Positions 25,899 through 34,432 are shown, numbered from the stretch's first letter. The stretch is 34,768 bases of DNA from Candidatus Blautia excrementipullorum (GCA_019118645.1 DWYN01000066.1:1-34768), one strand, 5' to 3'. Numbers and translations: made by a program. Notes: generated by a model from the letters alone, not told the origin.

Positions 25899-25963
25899 GA
25901 TTCTGCGGATAAAAACTGAAGCATTCACGGTGTATCAAGCGTTATAATTTTAAGGAGGAGCTT

Positions 25964-28618
25964 ATGAGCAAAGAACTTGCAAAGACTTATGATCCGAAAG
26001 GTCTGGAAGAGCGTCTGTATCAAAAATGGATGGACAACGGCTACTTCCATGCAAAAGTAAACCCCGACAAAAAACCTTTTACTATTGTAATGCCCCCGCC
26101 CAATGTTACCGGTCAGCTTCATATGGGGCATGCTCTCGACGAGACGATGCAGGATATTCTGATCCGTTTTAAAAGAATGCAGGGCTATGAGGCGCTGTGG
26201 CAGCCGGGAACAGACCACGCGGCCATCGCTACGGAAGTAAAAGTTATTGAAAAACTGAAAAAAGAAGGCATTGATAAAAACGAAATCGGACGGGAAGAAT
26301 TTTTAAAACATGCCTGGGCATGGAAGGAAGAATACGGCGGCAAAATTATTAATCAGCTGAAGAAGCTGGGGGCTTCCGCAGACTGGGAGAGAGAACGTTT
26401 TACCATGGACGAAGGCTGCTCCAGGGCCGTTCAGGAAGTATTTATCAAATTGTATGAAAAAGGATATATCTACAAAGGATCCAGGATCATCAACTGGTGT
26501 CCGGTATGCCAGACTTCTATTTCTGATGCCGAGGTAGAGCATGAGGATCAGGAAGGCTTCTTCTGGCATATCAATTATCCTATTGTGGGAGAGGAAGGCC
26601 GTTTTGTGGAGATTGCCACCACCCGGCCGGAAACTTTGCTCGGAGATACGGCTGTGGCGGTAAACCCGGATGACGACCGCTACAAAGATCTGGTAGGAAA
26701 AATGCTGAAGCTTCCTCTCACAGACCGTGAGATTCCGGTGATTGCAGATGAATATGTAGACAAGGAATTCGGAACCGGATGCGTAAAGATTACGCCTGCT
26801 CATGATCCGAACGACTTCGAAGTGGGAAAACGCCACAACCTTCCGGAAATCAATATTATGAACGATGACGCCACAATCAATTCCCTGGGCGGCAAGTATG
26901 CGGGGATGGACCGCTATGAGGCGAGAAAGGCTATGGTGGAGGATCTGAAGGAGCAGGGGCTGCTGGTAAAGGTGGTTCCTCACAGCCACAGTGTCGGGAC
27001 GCATGACCGCTGCGGTACAACGGTAGAGCCTATGATCAAGCCGCAGTGGTTTGTACGCATGGACGAGATGGCGAAGGCGGCGATAGATGCGCTGAACACA
27101 GGGGAGCTGGAGTTTGTTCCTCAGAGTTTCGGAAAGACTTACCTTCACTGGCTTGAGAATATTCGTGACTGGTGCATTTCCCGTCAGCTGTGGTGGGGAC
27201 ACAGAATTCCGGCTTACTACTGCGACGAATGCGGCGAAGTGACTGTAGCGCGGGAAATGCCTGAAAAATGTCCGAAGTGCGGCTGTACCCATCTGCATCA
27301 GGATGAAGATACCCTGGACACCTGGTTCAGCTCTGCGCTCTGGCCGTTCTCTACCCTTGGATGGCCGGACAAAACGCCGGAACTGGAGTATTTCTATCCC
27401 ACGGACGTGCTTGTAACAGGATACGACATTATTTTCTTTTGGGTAATCCGAATGGTGTTTTCTGCTTTGGAGCAGACAGGAAAAGTGCCCTTCCACCATG
27501 TTCTGATTCATGGGCTTGTACGCGATTCCCAGGGAAGAAAGATGAGTAAGTCTCTTGGAAACGGAATTGATCCTCTGGAGGTAATTGACAAATATGGCGC
27601 AGACGCCCTCCGTCTTACTTTGATTACAGGAAACGCGCCCGGAAACGATATGCGCTTCTACTGGGAGAGAGTGGAATCCAGCCGTAATTTTGCCAATAAG
27701 ATCTGGAACGCTTCGCGCTTTATTATGATGCACCTGGAAGGACATACGGTGAAGAAGCCGGACGACCTGAACAGCCTCTGCATGGAAGACCAGTGGATTC
27801 TCTCCCGGCTGAATACGGTGATCCGGGAAGTAACAGAGAATATGGATAAGTATGAGCTGGGAATCGCTGTTCAGAAAGTTTACGATTTTCTGTGGGATGA
27901 ATTCTGCGACTGGTATATTGAAATGGCAAAGGTACGCCTGTGGAAGGCTGACGAAAATCCGGAGGCGGCCGGGGAGGCGCTGTGGACGCTGCGCACGGCT
28001 CTTACGGAAGGCCTGAAACTTCTTCATCCGTTTATGCCGTTTATTACAGAGGAAATTTACTGCACGCTTCTTCCGGAGGAGGAATCCATTATGATCGCTT
28101 CCTGGCCGGAGTTCAGAGAAGAAAGAGATTTTCCTGAAGCTGAAAAAGCAGTGAAAGGATTCCAGGAAGCCGTAAAGGGCATCCGCAATATCCGTACAGA
28201 GATGAACGTTCCGGTGAGCAGAAAAACCAGCCTTACGATTGTCGGAAAAAATCCGGAGATTTGTGACAGATACGAAAAATGCAAAAAATCCTTTGTTAAT
28301 CTGGCATCTGCCACGGAAATCCATGTGCAGGAGACAAAAGACGGAATTGGGGAAGACGCGGTTTCTGTAGTGGTCTCTGACGCGGTTGTATATCTGCCGC
28401 TGGAGGATCTGATAGACAGAGAGAAAGAAATAGAACGTCTGAAAAAGGAGCAGGAGCGCCTGAAAAAAGAAATTGCCCGGTGCACCGGAATGCTTGGCAA
28501 TCCCAATTTTGTAAATAAGGCTCCTGCGGCAAAGGTGGAGGAAGAAAAAGAAAAGCTCCAGAAATATGAAGGAATGATGGAAAAGGTAAATATGCAGCTG
28601 AAACAGATGGAAAAGTAA
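25964..28618 (+). CDS. valS: Valyl-tRNA synthetase
   Basis: The 884-residue class I synthetase charges tRNA-Val with valine. The HIGH-type motif is HMGH (53-56) in MPPPNVTGQLHMGHAL. KMSKS is at 526-530 (GRKMSKSLGNGIDPL). The editing (CP1) domain shows TTRPETLLGDTAVAVNPDD and the FGTGCVKITPAHDPND stretch. CPVC and CDEC/CPKC zinc-like pairs occur in the insert. A C-terminal coiled coil (about 815-884) with the AxKVxxEKEKLxKY pattern completes the family layout. AAGGAGG at 25952-25958 sets the start. Control is by the valine T-box upstream. The next gene begins 15 bases after the stop. Confidence 0.98.
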   Translation: MSKELAKTYDPKGLEERLYQKWMDNGYFHAKVNPDKKPFTIVMPPPNVTGQLHMGHALDETMQDILIRFKRMQGYEALWQPGTDHAAIATEVKVIEKLKKEGIDKNEIGREEFLKHAWAWKEEYGGKIINQLKKLGASADWERERFTMDEGCSRAVQEVFIKLYEKGYIYKGSRIINWCPVCQTSISDAEVEHEDQEGFFWHINYPIVGEEGRFVEIATTRPETLLGDTAVAVNPDDDRYKDLVGKMLKLPLTDREIPVIADEYVDKEFGTGCVKITPAHDPNDFEVGKRHNLPEINIMNDDATINSLGGKYAGMDRYEARKAMVEDLKEQGLLVKVVPHSHSVGTHDRCGTTVEPMIKPQWFVRMDEMAKAAIDALNTGELEFVPQSFGKTYLHWLENIRDWCISRQLWWGHRIPAYYCDECGEVTVAREMPEKCPKCGCTHLHQDEDTLDTWFSSALWPFSTLGWPDKTPELEYFYPTDVLVTGYDIIFFWVIRMVFSALEQTGKVPFHHVLIHGLVRDSQGRKMSKSLGNGIDPLEVIDKYGADALRLTLITGNAPGNDMRFYWERVESSRNFANKIWNASRFIMMHLEGHTVKKPDDLNSLCMEDQWILSRLNTVIREVTENMDKYELGIAVQKVYDFLWDEFCDWYIEMAKVRLWKADENPEAAGEALWTLRTALTEGLKLLHPFMPFITEEIYCTLLPEEESIMIASWPEFREERDFPEAEKAVKGFQEAVKGIRNIRTEMNVPVSRKTSLTIVGKNPEICDRYEKCKKSFVNLASATEIHVQETKDGIGEDAVSVVVSDAVVYLPLEDLIDREKEIERLKKEQERLKKEIARCTGMLGNPNFVNKAPAAKVEEEKEKLQKYEGMMEKVNMQLKQMEK

Positions 28619-28633
28619 CAAAGGAGCATTAGG

Positions 28634-30655
28634 ATGAAATGGTATGATGTGTGCAACAAAATATCTATTCTGCTTCATGCGCTTTTCAGTGCGGCAGGCT
28701 ATTTTATAATCGAAGCCATTTGCAGGCATTCTCTGCTGGAAGCATGGAATTATATGACGGACAGGCCGCTGGTATTTGCTTATAATGCCGCTTTTATTTT
28801 CACAACGACCCTGATTGTCTATCTGTTCCGGAGAAGGTGCTTTCTGCGCGTCCTGATTGCCATGTTCTGGCTTCTTCTGGGAATTGTCAACGGGGTGATT
28901 CTGGCTAACAGAGTAACGCCTTTTACCGGTCCGGATCTCCACCTCCTGACAGACGGCATGGCTCTTCTGGAAAAATATCTTCCTGCCTGGGGCGTGACGG
29001 TGGCCTTGATTGTGCTGGGAATCTTTGCCCTGGTGCTTTTGCTGCTGCTGATCAAGGGCCCAAAGTATAAAGGAAAACTGAAATATCGCTACAACATTCC
29101 GCTTATTCTTGCAAGTGTGGCCGCCTTTGGGGGTATCACACAGCTTGCGCTGGAAAAAAGAGTCCTTTCCAATTATTTTGGAAATATTGCTTTTGCCTAT
29201 GAGGACTACGGGTATCCTTACTGCCTGGCGACAACGATTTTTAACACGGGAATCAGCTGTCCGAGGGACTATTCCGAGGAGGAGATAGCCCGTATTGAAA
29301 AAACGGAGGAGGATCTTCCGGAGACGGAAACGGAAGATCTTCCAAACATTATATTTGTGCAGCTGGAATCTTTCTTTGATCCGACACTTGTCAATTATCT
29401 GGATATCTCGGAGGATCCCATTCCTACCTTCCGCAGTCTGATGGAAGAGTATACGTCCGGCTATTTTAAGGTTCCGTCAGTGGGAGCCGGAACGGCCAAT
29501 ACGGAATTTGAGGCCATTACAGGAATGAGTATGCATTATTTCGGGCCGGGAGAATATCCTTATAAGAGCATTCTGAAGGAGAAGACCTGTGAAAGCGCGC
29601 CCTATATACTCAGCAGCCTGGGATATTCCACTCATGCGATACACAATAATGAGGCCAACTTCTACGGAAGAAGGACCATTTTCCCGAATCTGGGCTTTGA
29701 TACATATACATCGGCGGAATATATGCCGGAAGAGGATGACAAGAACGAGCTTGGCTGGACGAGGGACCGGGTGCTGACGGATGAGATTGTGAAGTGCCTG
29801 GATTCCACGGAAGACCAGCCGGATTATGTATACACAATTTCTGTACAGGGACATGGAGCCTATCCGGATGAGCCTATTCTGGAGGATCCGGAGATCACTG
29901 TTACAGGTGCTCCCACAGAAGAAAAAAACAATCAGTGGGAATACTACGTAAATGAAATCCATGAAATGGATAATTTCGTTAAGGAGCTTGTAGAGACTCT
30001 TGAGGACTATCCGGAGGATGTGGTTCTGGTACTGTACGGCGACCATCTTCCTACAATGGATCTGAAAGTGGAGGATCTGGAAAACAAATATCTGTTCCAG
30101 ACAGAATATGTTATTTGGGACAATTTCGGATTGGAAAAAGACGACGTGAATCTTGCTTCCTACCAGATTGCCGCAGAGGTTATGAATCGTGTGGGAATCC
30201 ATGAGGGCACAATTTTCCGGTATCATCAGGCCAGAAAGAATACGAGAAATTATCAGGTGGATCTGGAGACTCTGCAGTATGATCTGCTTTACGGAGAACA
30301 GTATTCTTACGGCGGGGAAAGTCCCTATAAGAGAACGAAGATGCGTCTCGGCCTGTACGATGTAACGCTGGACTCCCTGGAACTGATATCTTCCGCGGAT
30401 TACACCTACAGACTTACGGGAACAAACTTTACTCCTTCCAGCCAGGTGAAGCTGAACGGAGACTGGTACGACACAGTTTATGTCAATCCGACAACACTGC
30501 TTATTTCAGGGACAGAGCTGGATGATTTCGACAGGCTGGCGGTGGTGCAGCGAAGCAACAGTTCCACCAGAAAAGCACTGAGCAAGAGCTATGACCGGTC
30601 CTGCTACATGCTGTACAGTGAAAATAAATGGAAGCTTCCGGCGGATGATGAATAA
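28634..30655 (+). CDS. LTA-synthase-like membrane sulfatase/phosphoglycerol transferase with TIG-like C-terminal domain
   Basis: The 673-residue protein has about five N-terminal transmembrane helices (to residue ~180), then an outside alkaline-phosphatase/sulfatase-fold domain. IIFVQLESFFDP holds the first metal-binding glutamate; T287 in GAGTANTEFEAI fits the catalytic threonine of LtaS-type enzymes; AIHNNEANFYGR, SVQGHGAYP and LYGDHLPTMD are the later metal and substrate motifs. Such enzymes move phosphoglycerol from phosphatidylglycerol to build lipoteichoic acid or related polymers. The last ~110 residues (from ~570) read TYRLTGTNFTPSSQVKLNG...VNPTTLLISG, which looks like an IPT/TIG Ig-like domain, unusual for LtaS. 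AAGGAG at 28621-28626 serves the ATG. It is 15 bases behind valS, so the T-box should control it too. Confidence 0.9.
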   Translation: MKWYDVCNKISILLHALFSAAGYFIIEAICRHSLLEAWNYMTDRPLVFAYNAAFIFTTTLIVYLFRRRCFLRVLIAMFWLLLGIVNGVILANRVTPFTGPDLHLLTDGMALLEKYLPAWGVTVALIVLGIFALVLLLLLIKGPKYKGKLKYRYNIPLILASVAAFGGITQLALEKRVLSNYFGNIAFAYEDYGYPYCLATTIFNTGISCPRDYSEEEIARIEKTEEDLPETETEDLPNIIFVQLESFFDPTLVNYLDISEDPIPTFRSLMEEYTSGYFKVPSVGAGTANTEFEAITGMSMHYFGPGEYPYKSILKEKTCESAPYILSSLGYSTHAIHNNEANFYGRRTIFPNLGFDTYTSAEYMPEEDDKNELGWTRDRVLTDEIVKCLDSTEDQPDYVYTISVQGHGAYPDEPILEDPEITVTGAPTEEKNNQWEYYVNEIHEMDNFVKELVETLEDYPEDVVLVLYGDHLPTMDLKVEDLENKYLFQTEYVIWDNFGLEKDDVNLASYQIAAEVMNRVGIHEGTIFRYHQARKNTRNYQVDLETLQYDLLYGEQYSYGGESPYKRTKMRLGLYDVTLDSLELISSADYTYRLTGTNFTPSSQVKLNGDWYDTVYVNPTTLLISGTELDDFDRLAVVQRSNSSTRKALSKSYDRSCYMLYSENKWKLPADDE

Positions 30656-30685
30656 TCCTGACGAATAAAAGATTACGATTGGTAC

Positions 30686-30713
30686 TGGACATCTTCCACC
30701 ACTCATATATAAT
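30686..30713 (+). promoter_or_regulatory. Promoter of folC
   Basis: TGGACA (30686-30691, 5 of 6) with a 16-base spacer to a perfect TATAAT (30708-30713). A start near 30720 leaves a leader of about 70 bases. The left arm of the inverted repeat at 30695 lies in this spacer, so it is absent from transcripts made here. Confidence 0.6.
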
Positions 30714-30790
30714 GATATCGTAACGGTTTTCGGAACATTCCGTTTCCGAAGCCGCTGCGAATACATTATAGATGAAGTGGTGGATTTTTT
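30695..30790 (+). terminator. Terminator-like long-range inverted repeat ending at the folC start codon
   Basis: TCCACCACT-CAT (30695-30706) pairs with ATG-A-AGTGGTGGA (30773-30784) with one bulged A. Six T (30785-30790) follow directly, and the folC ATG is the next base. Inside, CGG..TTCGGAA (30724-30735) pairs with TTCCGAA..CCG (30744-30754). Only readthrough RNA from the valS-LTA-synthase side contains both outer arms. It may terminate that operon, or hide the weak folC ribosome binding site (GTGGTGG). The roughly 66-base span between the outer arms is long for a terminator. Confidence 0.45.
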
Positions 30791-32098
30791 ATGAATTACG
30801 AAGAAGCGGTTGCATATATCGAAGAGACTCCAAAATTTACAACAAAAAACAAGCTTTCCCATACAAAGGAATGCCTCAGAAGATTGGGAGATCCTCAGAA
30901 AAAATTTAAGGTGATCCATGTGGCGGGAACCAACGGCAAAGGCAGCACCTGCGCCTTTCTGGCCTCTGTGTTCAGAGCTGCCGGATTCTCCTGCGGACTA
31001 TTTACTTCCCCCCATCTGGTGACAATCAATGAACGCTTTCAGATTAATGAGACAGACGTAGATGACGAGGCGTTTTTGTCTGCGTTTCACAAAGTAAAGG
31101 CTCTTGCGGATGAACTGGTGTCGGAGGGAAGCTATCATCCGACTTATTTTGAGATGCTGTTTCTTATGGGGATGGTTATTTTTGCGGAAGCAGGTGTGGA
31201 ATATGTGATGCTGGAGACCGGACTGGGAGGCCGCCTGGATGCCACAACAGCGGTGGAAAATCCGATCGCCTGTGTGATTACCTCCATCAGCTTTGACCAT
31301 ATGCAGTATCTGGGAAACACGATTCGGGAAATCGCCGGAGAAAAGGCCGGAATCATTGTGCCGGGTGTTCCGGTTATCTTTGACGGGAATAATGAGGAAG
31401 CCGCAGAGATGATCCGAAACCGGGCTGCCGGACTGCAGGCTCCTTTCTTTGAGGTGAAAAGAGAAGACACGAAAATTCTGCGAAATACCAGGTCGGGCAT
31501 TGATTTTTCCATGAAGAATGGGTATTATGAAAATACAGCGTTTTCCATACCTTTTATTGCCGGATATCAGGTGATGAACGCGGCGCTTGCGGTGAGAACT
31601 CTGGAGGTTCTGAGCTCTCAGGTGAAAATTCCGCAGGATGCAGTGAAAAAGGGACTGAAGGAGACAAGATGGCAGGGACGGATGGAGACCGTTCTGCCGG
31701 GAGTGATCGTGGACGGCGCCCATAATGAGGATGGTGTGGAAAAATTTGTGGAGACGGCAGAGCACTTTCAGCAGGAATATCCTTTAACTCTGTTGTTTTC
31801 CGCAGTGGAAGACAAAGATTATACAGATATGATCAGAACAATATTGAACAGGATACATTTCCGGCATGTAATTGTAACTCAGGTAGGCGGATACCGGAAA
31901 GTTCCGGCGGAGGAGCTGGCAGAAATTTTCCGCAGAGAAGGCTGTCTGTCCGCTGAGTCCTGCGAGGATACAGAGGAGTCGTTCAGGAAAGCTCTTGAAG
32001 AAAAAGAGGAAGACGGAATTCTGTTCTGCGTCGGATCTCTGTATCTGGTGGGAAAGATAAAAGAACTGCTCAGGAAAGAGCGGGGAGAAAATGCCTGA
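30791..32098 (+). CDS. folC: Folylpolyglutamate synthase / dihydrofolate synthase
   Basis: The 435-residue Mur-ligase-type enzyme adds glutamate to folates (and may make dihydrofolate). The P-loop is VAGTNGKGSTCAF at about residues 44-56. FTSPHLVTINERFQIN, ETGLGGRLDATTAV and SISFDHMQYLGNTI are folate-family signatures. GYQVMNAALAVRTLE and WQGRME...VDGAHNEDG follow in the C-terminal half. The ATG at 30791 sits directly after a six-T run; the only ribosome-binding candidate is GTGGTGG at 30777-30783, seven bases away and inside an inverted repeat, so translation may be controlled. A 50-residue ORF begins 34 bases after the stop, and the TPR gene follows. Confidence 0.95.
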   Translation: MNYEEAVAYIEETPKFTTKNKLSHTKECLRRLGDPQKKFKVIHVAGTNGKGSTCAFLASVFRAAGFSCGLFTSPHLVTINERFQINETDVDDEAFLSAFHKVKALADELVSEGSYHPTYFEMLFLMGMVIFAEAGVEYVMLETGLGGRLDATTAVENPIACVITSISFDHMQYLGNTIREIAGEKAGIIVPGVPVIFDGNNEEAAEMIRNRAAGLQAPFFEVKREDTKILRNTRSGIDFSMKNGYYENTAFSIPFIAGYQVMNAALAVRTLEVLSSQVKIPQDAVKKGLKETRWQGRMETVLPGVIVDGAHNEDGVEKFVETAEHFQQEYPLTLLFSAVEDKDYTDMIRTILNRIHFRHVIVTQVGGYRKVPAEELAEIFRREGCLSAESCEDTEESFRKALEEKEEDGILFCVGSLYLVGKIKELLRKERGENA

Positions 32099-32132
32099 GG
32101 GCATGCCGCAATCATGACAGTTAGGAGGCAAT

Positions 32133-32285
32133 ATGATCGATTACGAGGAGGAACTGAAGAAATTTGAGCCCTGCATGGATGTGAAAGATACAGAAGGGGC
32201 GATTTATGAGAGAGAGCTTACCGATATTCTGGATGTACTGCAGGAAGTTCTGAGGGAAGCAAAAAGCAACAGACGTATAAAATAA
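32133..32285 (+). CDS. Small 50-residue acidic helical protein of unknown function
   Basis: A short open frame starts at ATG 32133 with a perfect AGGAGG at 32123-32128, four bases before it. It encodes 50 residues beginning MIDYEEELKKFEPC and ending NRRIK, acidic in the front and basic at the tail, likely mostly helical (ELTDILDVLQEVLREAK). It lies between folC (34 bases) and the zinc-ribbon/TPR gene (13 bases) and appears co-transcribed. I do not recognise a family. The strong ribosome binding site and tight spacing support a real gene. Confidence 0.72.
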   Translation: MIDYEEELKKFEPCMDVKDTEGAIYERELTDILDVLQEVLREAKSNRRIK

Positions 32286-32298
32286 AAAGGAGATACGA

Positions 32299-33555
32299 AT
32301 GAATTGTATGAACTGCGGCGCTTTCCTTACAGATATGGACCTTGATTATTGTCCAAGCTGTGGGTATAATGTGCTGATTCAGAAAAAAGTGGACTATCTT
32401 TCCAAAAGCTTTTACAATCAGGGACTGGAGAAAGCAAGCATCAGAGACCTGTCAGGGGCAATCGCCTATCTGAAGCAGAGTCTTATTTATGATAAAAGGA
32501 ATATCCGGGCAAGAAACCTTTTGGGACTGGTATATTTTGAAACGGGGGAGGTTGTTGCTGCGCTGAGCGAATGGGTGATCAGCAAAAATCTTCAGCCCAA
32601 TCGAAATCTGGCGACAGAATATATCCAGATTCTGCAGGCAAATTCCAACAAGCTGGCGGCAATCAACAAAACGATCCGCAAGTATAACCATGCGCTTCTT
32701 TTATGCAGAGAGGGGCATGAAGACATGGCGGCTATCCAGCTCCGTAAAATTCTCACGCAGAATCCGAAACTGATTAAGGGCTACCACCTGCTGGCTCTGA
32801 TACAGATGAAAAACGAAGAGTGGAACAGAGCGAGAAGAACTTTAAGAAAAGCTGCGAAGATTGACAAAACAAATACCACCACTCTGAGATTTTTAAGGGA
32901 AGTGGATGAACAGACCGGGGTTCCTACCCGTCTGGAGCGCAGGAAAAAGGGAATTTTCCGTTCCGGTTCAGGAAAAAACCAGGATTTTGATGTGGCGGAC
33001 AGTGAGTATACGGTGCAGACTCCCGTTTACCGGGAGCATTCCAAAATTCCGGTGTTTCTTCTTTTGATGTCGGGAATTGCGGCAGGCGCTATTGCATTCT
33101 GGCTGCTGGCGGTTCCTGCCATACGACAGGGAATCTACCAGGAAGCAAACCAGCAGATTGTGCAGTACAGCGAATCTCTGGCTACTCAGGGAGCGGAACT
33201 GACAAGAGCGCAGGGAGAAGCTCAGGAATCCGGCGATACGGCGGAGGCTGTCACGGAGCAGCTTACACAGGAGCAGGAAAAGAGCCAGAGTTATGAGGCT
33301 CTGCTGACGGCGTATTCTTATATGCAGCAGGAGGAGCTGGATGAAGCGGCGCTGGCTTTGCAGAATGTCAGAGTGGACGTTCTGCCGGATTCTCTGCGTT
33401 CTATTTACACAGCGGTTCGGGACGCCACAGGAGTGACCGGAATCGGAGATACCGAAGAGGTGCAGACAGACTCTTCTGATGAGGGCGGCTATGAGGAAGA
33501 CTATTCAGAAGAAGGCTATGACGAATCCTATTATGATGAAGAGTATTATGAATAG
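32299..33555 (+). CDS. Zinc-ribbon, TPR-repeat, single-pass membrane protein with acidic tyrosine-rich tail
   Basis: The 418-residue protein opens with a zinc ribbon (CMNCG at 3-7 and CPSCG at 18-22). About six TPR-like helical hairpins follow (residues ~30-205), such as AIAYLKQSLIYDKRNIRARNLLGLVYFETGEVVAAL and KGYHLLALIQMKNEEWNRARRTLRKAAKIDK. A linker leads to one transmembrane helix (about 252-275, IPVFLLLMSGIAAGAIAFWLLAV). A coiled-coil region and helical hairpin come next. The last ~35 residues are Glu/Asp/Tyr/Gly only, for example EDYSEEGYDESYYDEEYYE. AAGGAG at 32287-32292 fits the start. TPR and ribbon should face the cytoplasm. Its role is unknown; it could be a membrane scaffold. A terminator separates it from spoIIAA. 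Confidence 0.86.
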   Translation: MNCMNCGAFLTDMDLDYCPSCGYNVLIQKKVDYLSKSFYNQGLEKASIRDLSGAIAYLKQSLIYDKRNIRARNLLGLVYFETGEVVAALSEWVISKNLQPNRNLATEYIQILQANSNKLAAINKTIRKYNHALLLCREGHEDMAAIQLRKILTQNPKLIKGYHLLALIQMKNEEWNRARRTLRKAAKIDKTNTTTLRFLREVDEQTGVPTRLERRKKGIFRSGSGKNQDFDVADSEYTVQTPVYREHSKIPVFLLLMSGIAAGAIAFWLLAVPAIRQGIYQEANQQIVQYSESLATQGAELTRAQGEAQESGDTAEAVTEQLTQEQEKSQSYEALLTAYSYMQQEELDEAALALQNVRVDVLPDSLRSIYTAVRDATGVTGIGDTEEVQTDSSDEGGYEEDYSEEGYDESYYDEEYYE

Positions 33556-33593
33556 AGGAGGTATCGTATACAAAAGAGAAACCTCAGATCAGG

Positions 33594-33620
33594 GGATGTG
33601 CAGAAATGTACATCCTTTTT
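33594..33620 (+). terminator. Rho-independent terminator between the TPR gene and spoIIAA
   Basis: GGATGTGC (33594-33601) pairs with GTACATCC (33608-33615), including one G-U pair, loop AGAAAT. TTTTT is at 33616-33620. It ends the folC-TPR run, so the spoIIA operon needs its own promoter within the next 47 bases. That stretch is A-rich, and I cannot assign a sigma-H or sigma-A promoter in it with confidence. Confidence 0.85.
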
Positions 33621-33667
33621 GCGTGGAAAAAAAGGCATAAAATAGAAAATAAGGGGGAAAATGCAGA

Positions 33668-34018
33668 ATGAGTGATTATTTTGAGCTGGATGGAACATGT
33701 CTCACGGTCCGCCTGCCTGCGGAAGTGGATCATCCTGTTTCGGACCTTATACGGAAGGAATCCGACCGGATTATGTCAGATACCTATATCCGTACAATGG
33801 TGTTTGATTTTCGTCAGACTTGCTTTATGGACAGTTCGGGGATCGGGCTTCTGATGGGACGATACAGAGCGCTGGGGATGCGGCAGGGGTGCATCCGTGC
33901 CGTGGAAGTCAGCGGCCACATAGACAGACTGCTTCATCTGTCCGGAGTTCACCGGTATATCGAAATTGACAAGATTCAGGAAGAGGGGAAGATAGCATGG
34001 AAAACACCAATGAAATGA
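33668..34018 (+). CDS. spoIIAA: Anti-anti-sigma factor SpoIIAA
   Basis: The 116-residue STAS-domain protein frees sigma-F from SpoIIAB in the forespore. The phosphorylated serine is expected at S57 in FMDSSGIGLL, the usual DSSG context. VRLPAEVDHPVSDLIRKE and GCIRAVEVSGHIDRLLHLSG are typical. The ATG at 33668 has GGGGG about ten bases upstream, a rather long gap. The end overlaps spoIIAB by 22 bases, as expected of the spoIIA operon. SpoIIE would remove the phosphate and trigger binding to SpoIIAB (family knowledge). Confidence 0.96.
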   Translation: MSDYFELDGTCLTVRLPAEVDHPVSDLIRKESDRIMSDTYIRTMVFDFRQTCFMDSSGIGLLMGRYRALGMRQGCIRAVEVSGHIDRLLHLSGVHRYIEIDKIQEEGKIAWKTPMK

Positions 34019-34422
34019 CATTAATTTTTGACAGCCGTCCTGTGAATGAGGGACTGGCGAGAGTTGCGGCAGCATCGTTTTTCACTCAGCTGAATCCGAC
34101 GCTGGAAGAAGTGGCGGATGTGAAAACAGCAGTATCGGAAGCCGTGACAAACTGTATTATTCACGGGTACGAGGGCAAGGTACATAAGATACGCATGGAT
34201 CTCCGGCTGAGAGGGAGAGAGCTGTTTGTGGACATTACCGATCACGGAACCGGGATTGCAGATGTAAAAAAAGCCATGGAACCTCTTTATACCACCAAGC
34301 CGGAAAAAGACAGATCCGGAATGGGATTTACGTTTATGGAAGCTTTTATGGATGAGGTTACTGTGGAATCCAAAGTGGGGGAGGGAACTTCTGTCCATAT
34401 GAAAAAAACTATCCTGAGGTAA
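33997..34422 (+). CDS. spoIIAB: Anti-sigma factor and kinase SpoIIAB
   Basis: The 141-residue GHKL kinase binds and holds sigma-F and phosphorylates SpoIIAA. The N-box is EAVTNCIIHGY (E48, N52). The G1 box is DHGTGI (82-87). The G2 box is SGMGFTFM (107-114). AGAGGGGAAG precedes the ATG at 33997. The first codons overlap the last of spoIIAA, giving coupled translation, and sigF follows after ten bases. Confidence 0.97.
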   Translation: MENTNEMTLIFDSRPVNEGLARVAAASFFTQLNPTLEEVADVKTAVSEAVTNCIIHGYEGKVHKIRMDLRLRGRELFVDITDHGTGIADVKKAMEPLYTTKPEKDRSGMGFTFMEAFMDEVTVESKVGEGTSVHMKKTILR

Positions 34423-34432
34423 AGGTGAAAAG

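Noticed and set aside
25943-25948. TATAAT just before valS as a second promoter
   Set aside because: No -35 at the right distance and the start would fall within the ribosome binding site.
26303-28942. 879-codon open frame on the minus strand opposite valS
   Set aside because: It mirrors valS codons, has no ribosome binding site or recognisable domain, and its protein is rich in H, R, F and C as antisense shadows are.
30695-30790. folC leader as a tetrahydrofolate riboswitch
   Set aside because: The conserved THF-riboswitch segments I know are not present and most of the inverted repeat would lie outside the folC transcript.
33621-33667. Sigma-H or sigma-F promoter for the spoIIA operon
   Set aside because: The stretch is A-rich with several near matches, none with a proper pair of elements and spacing.
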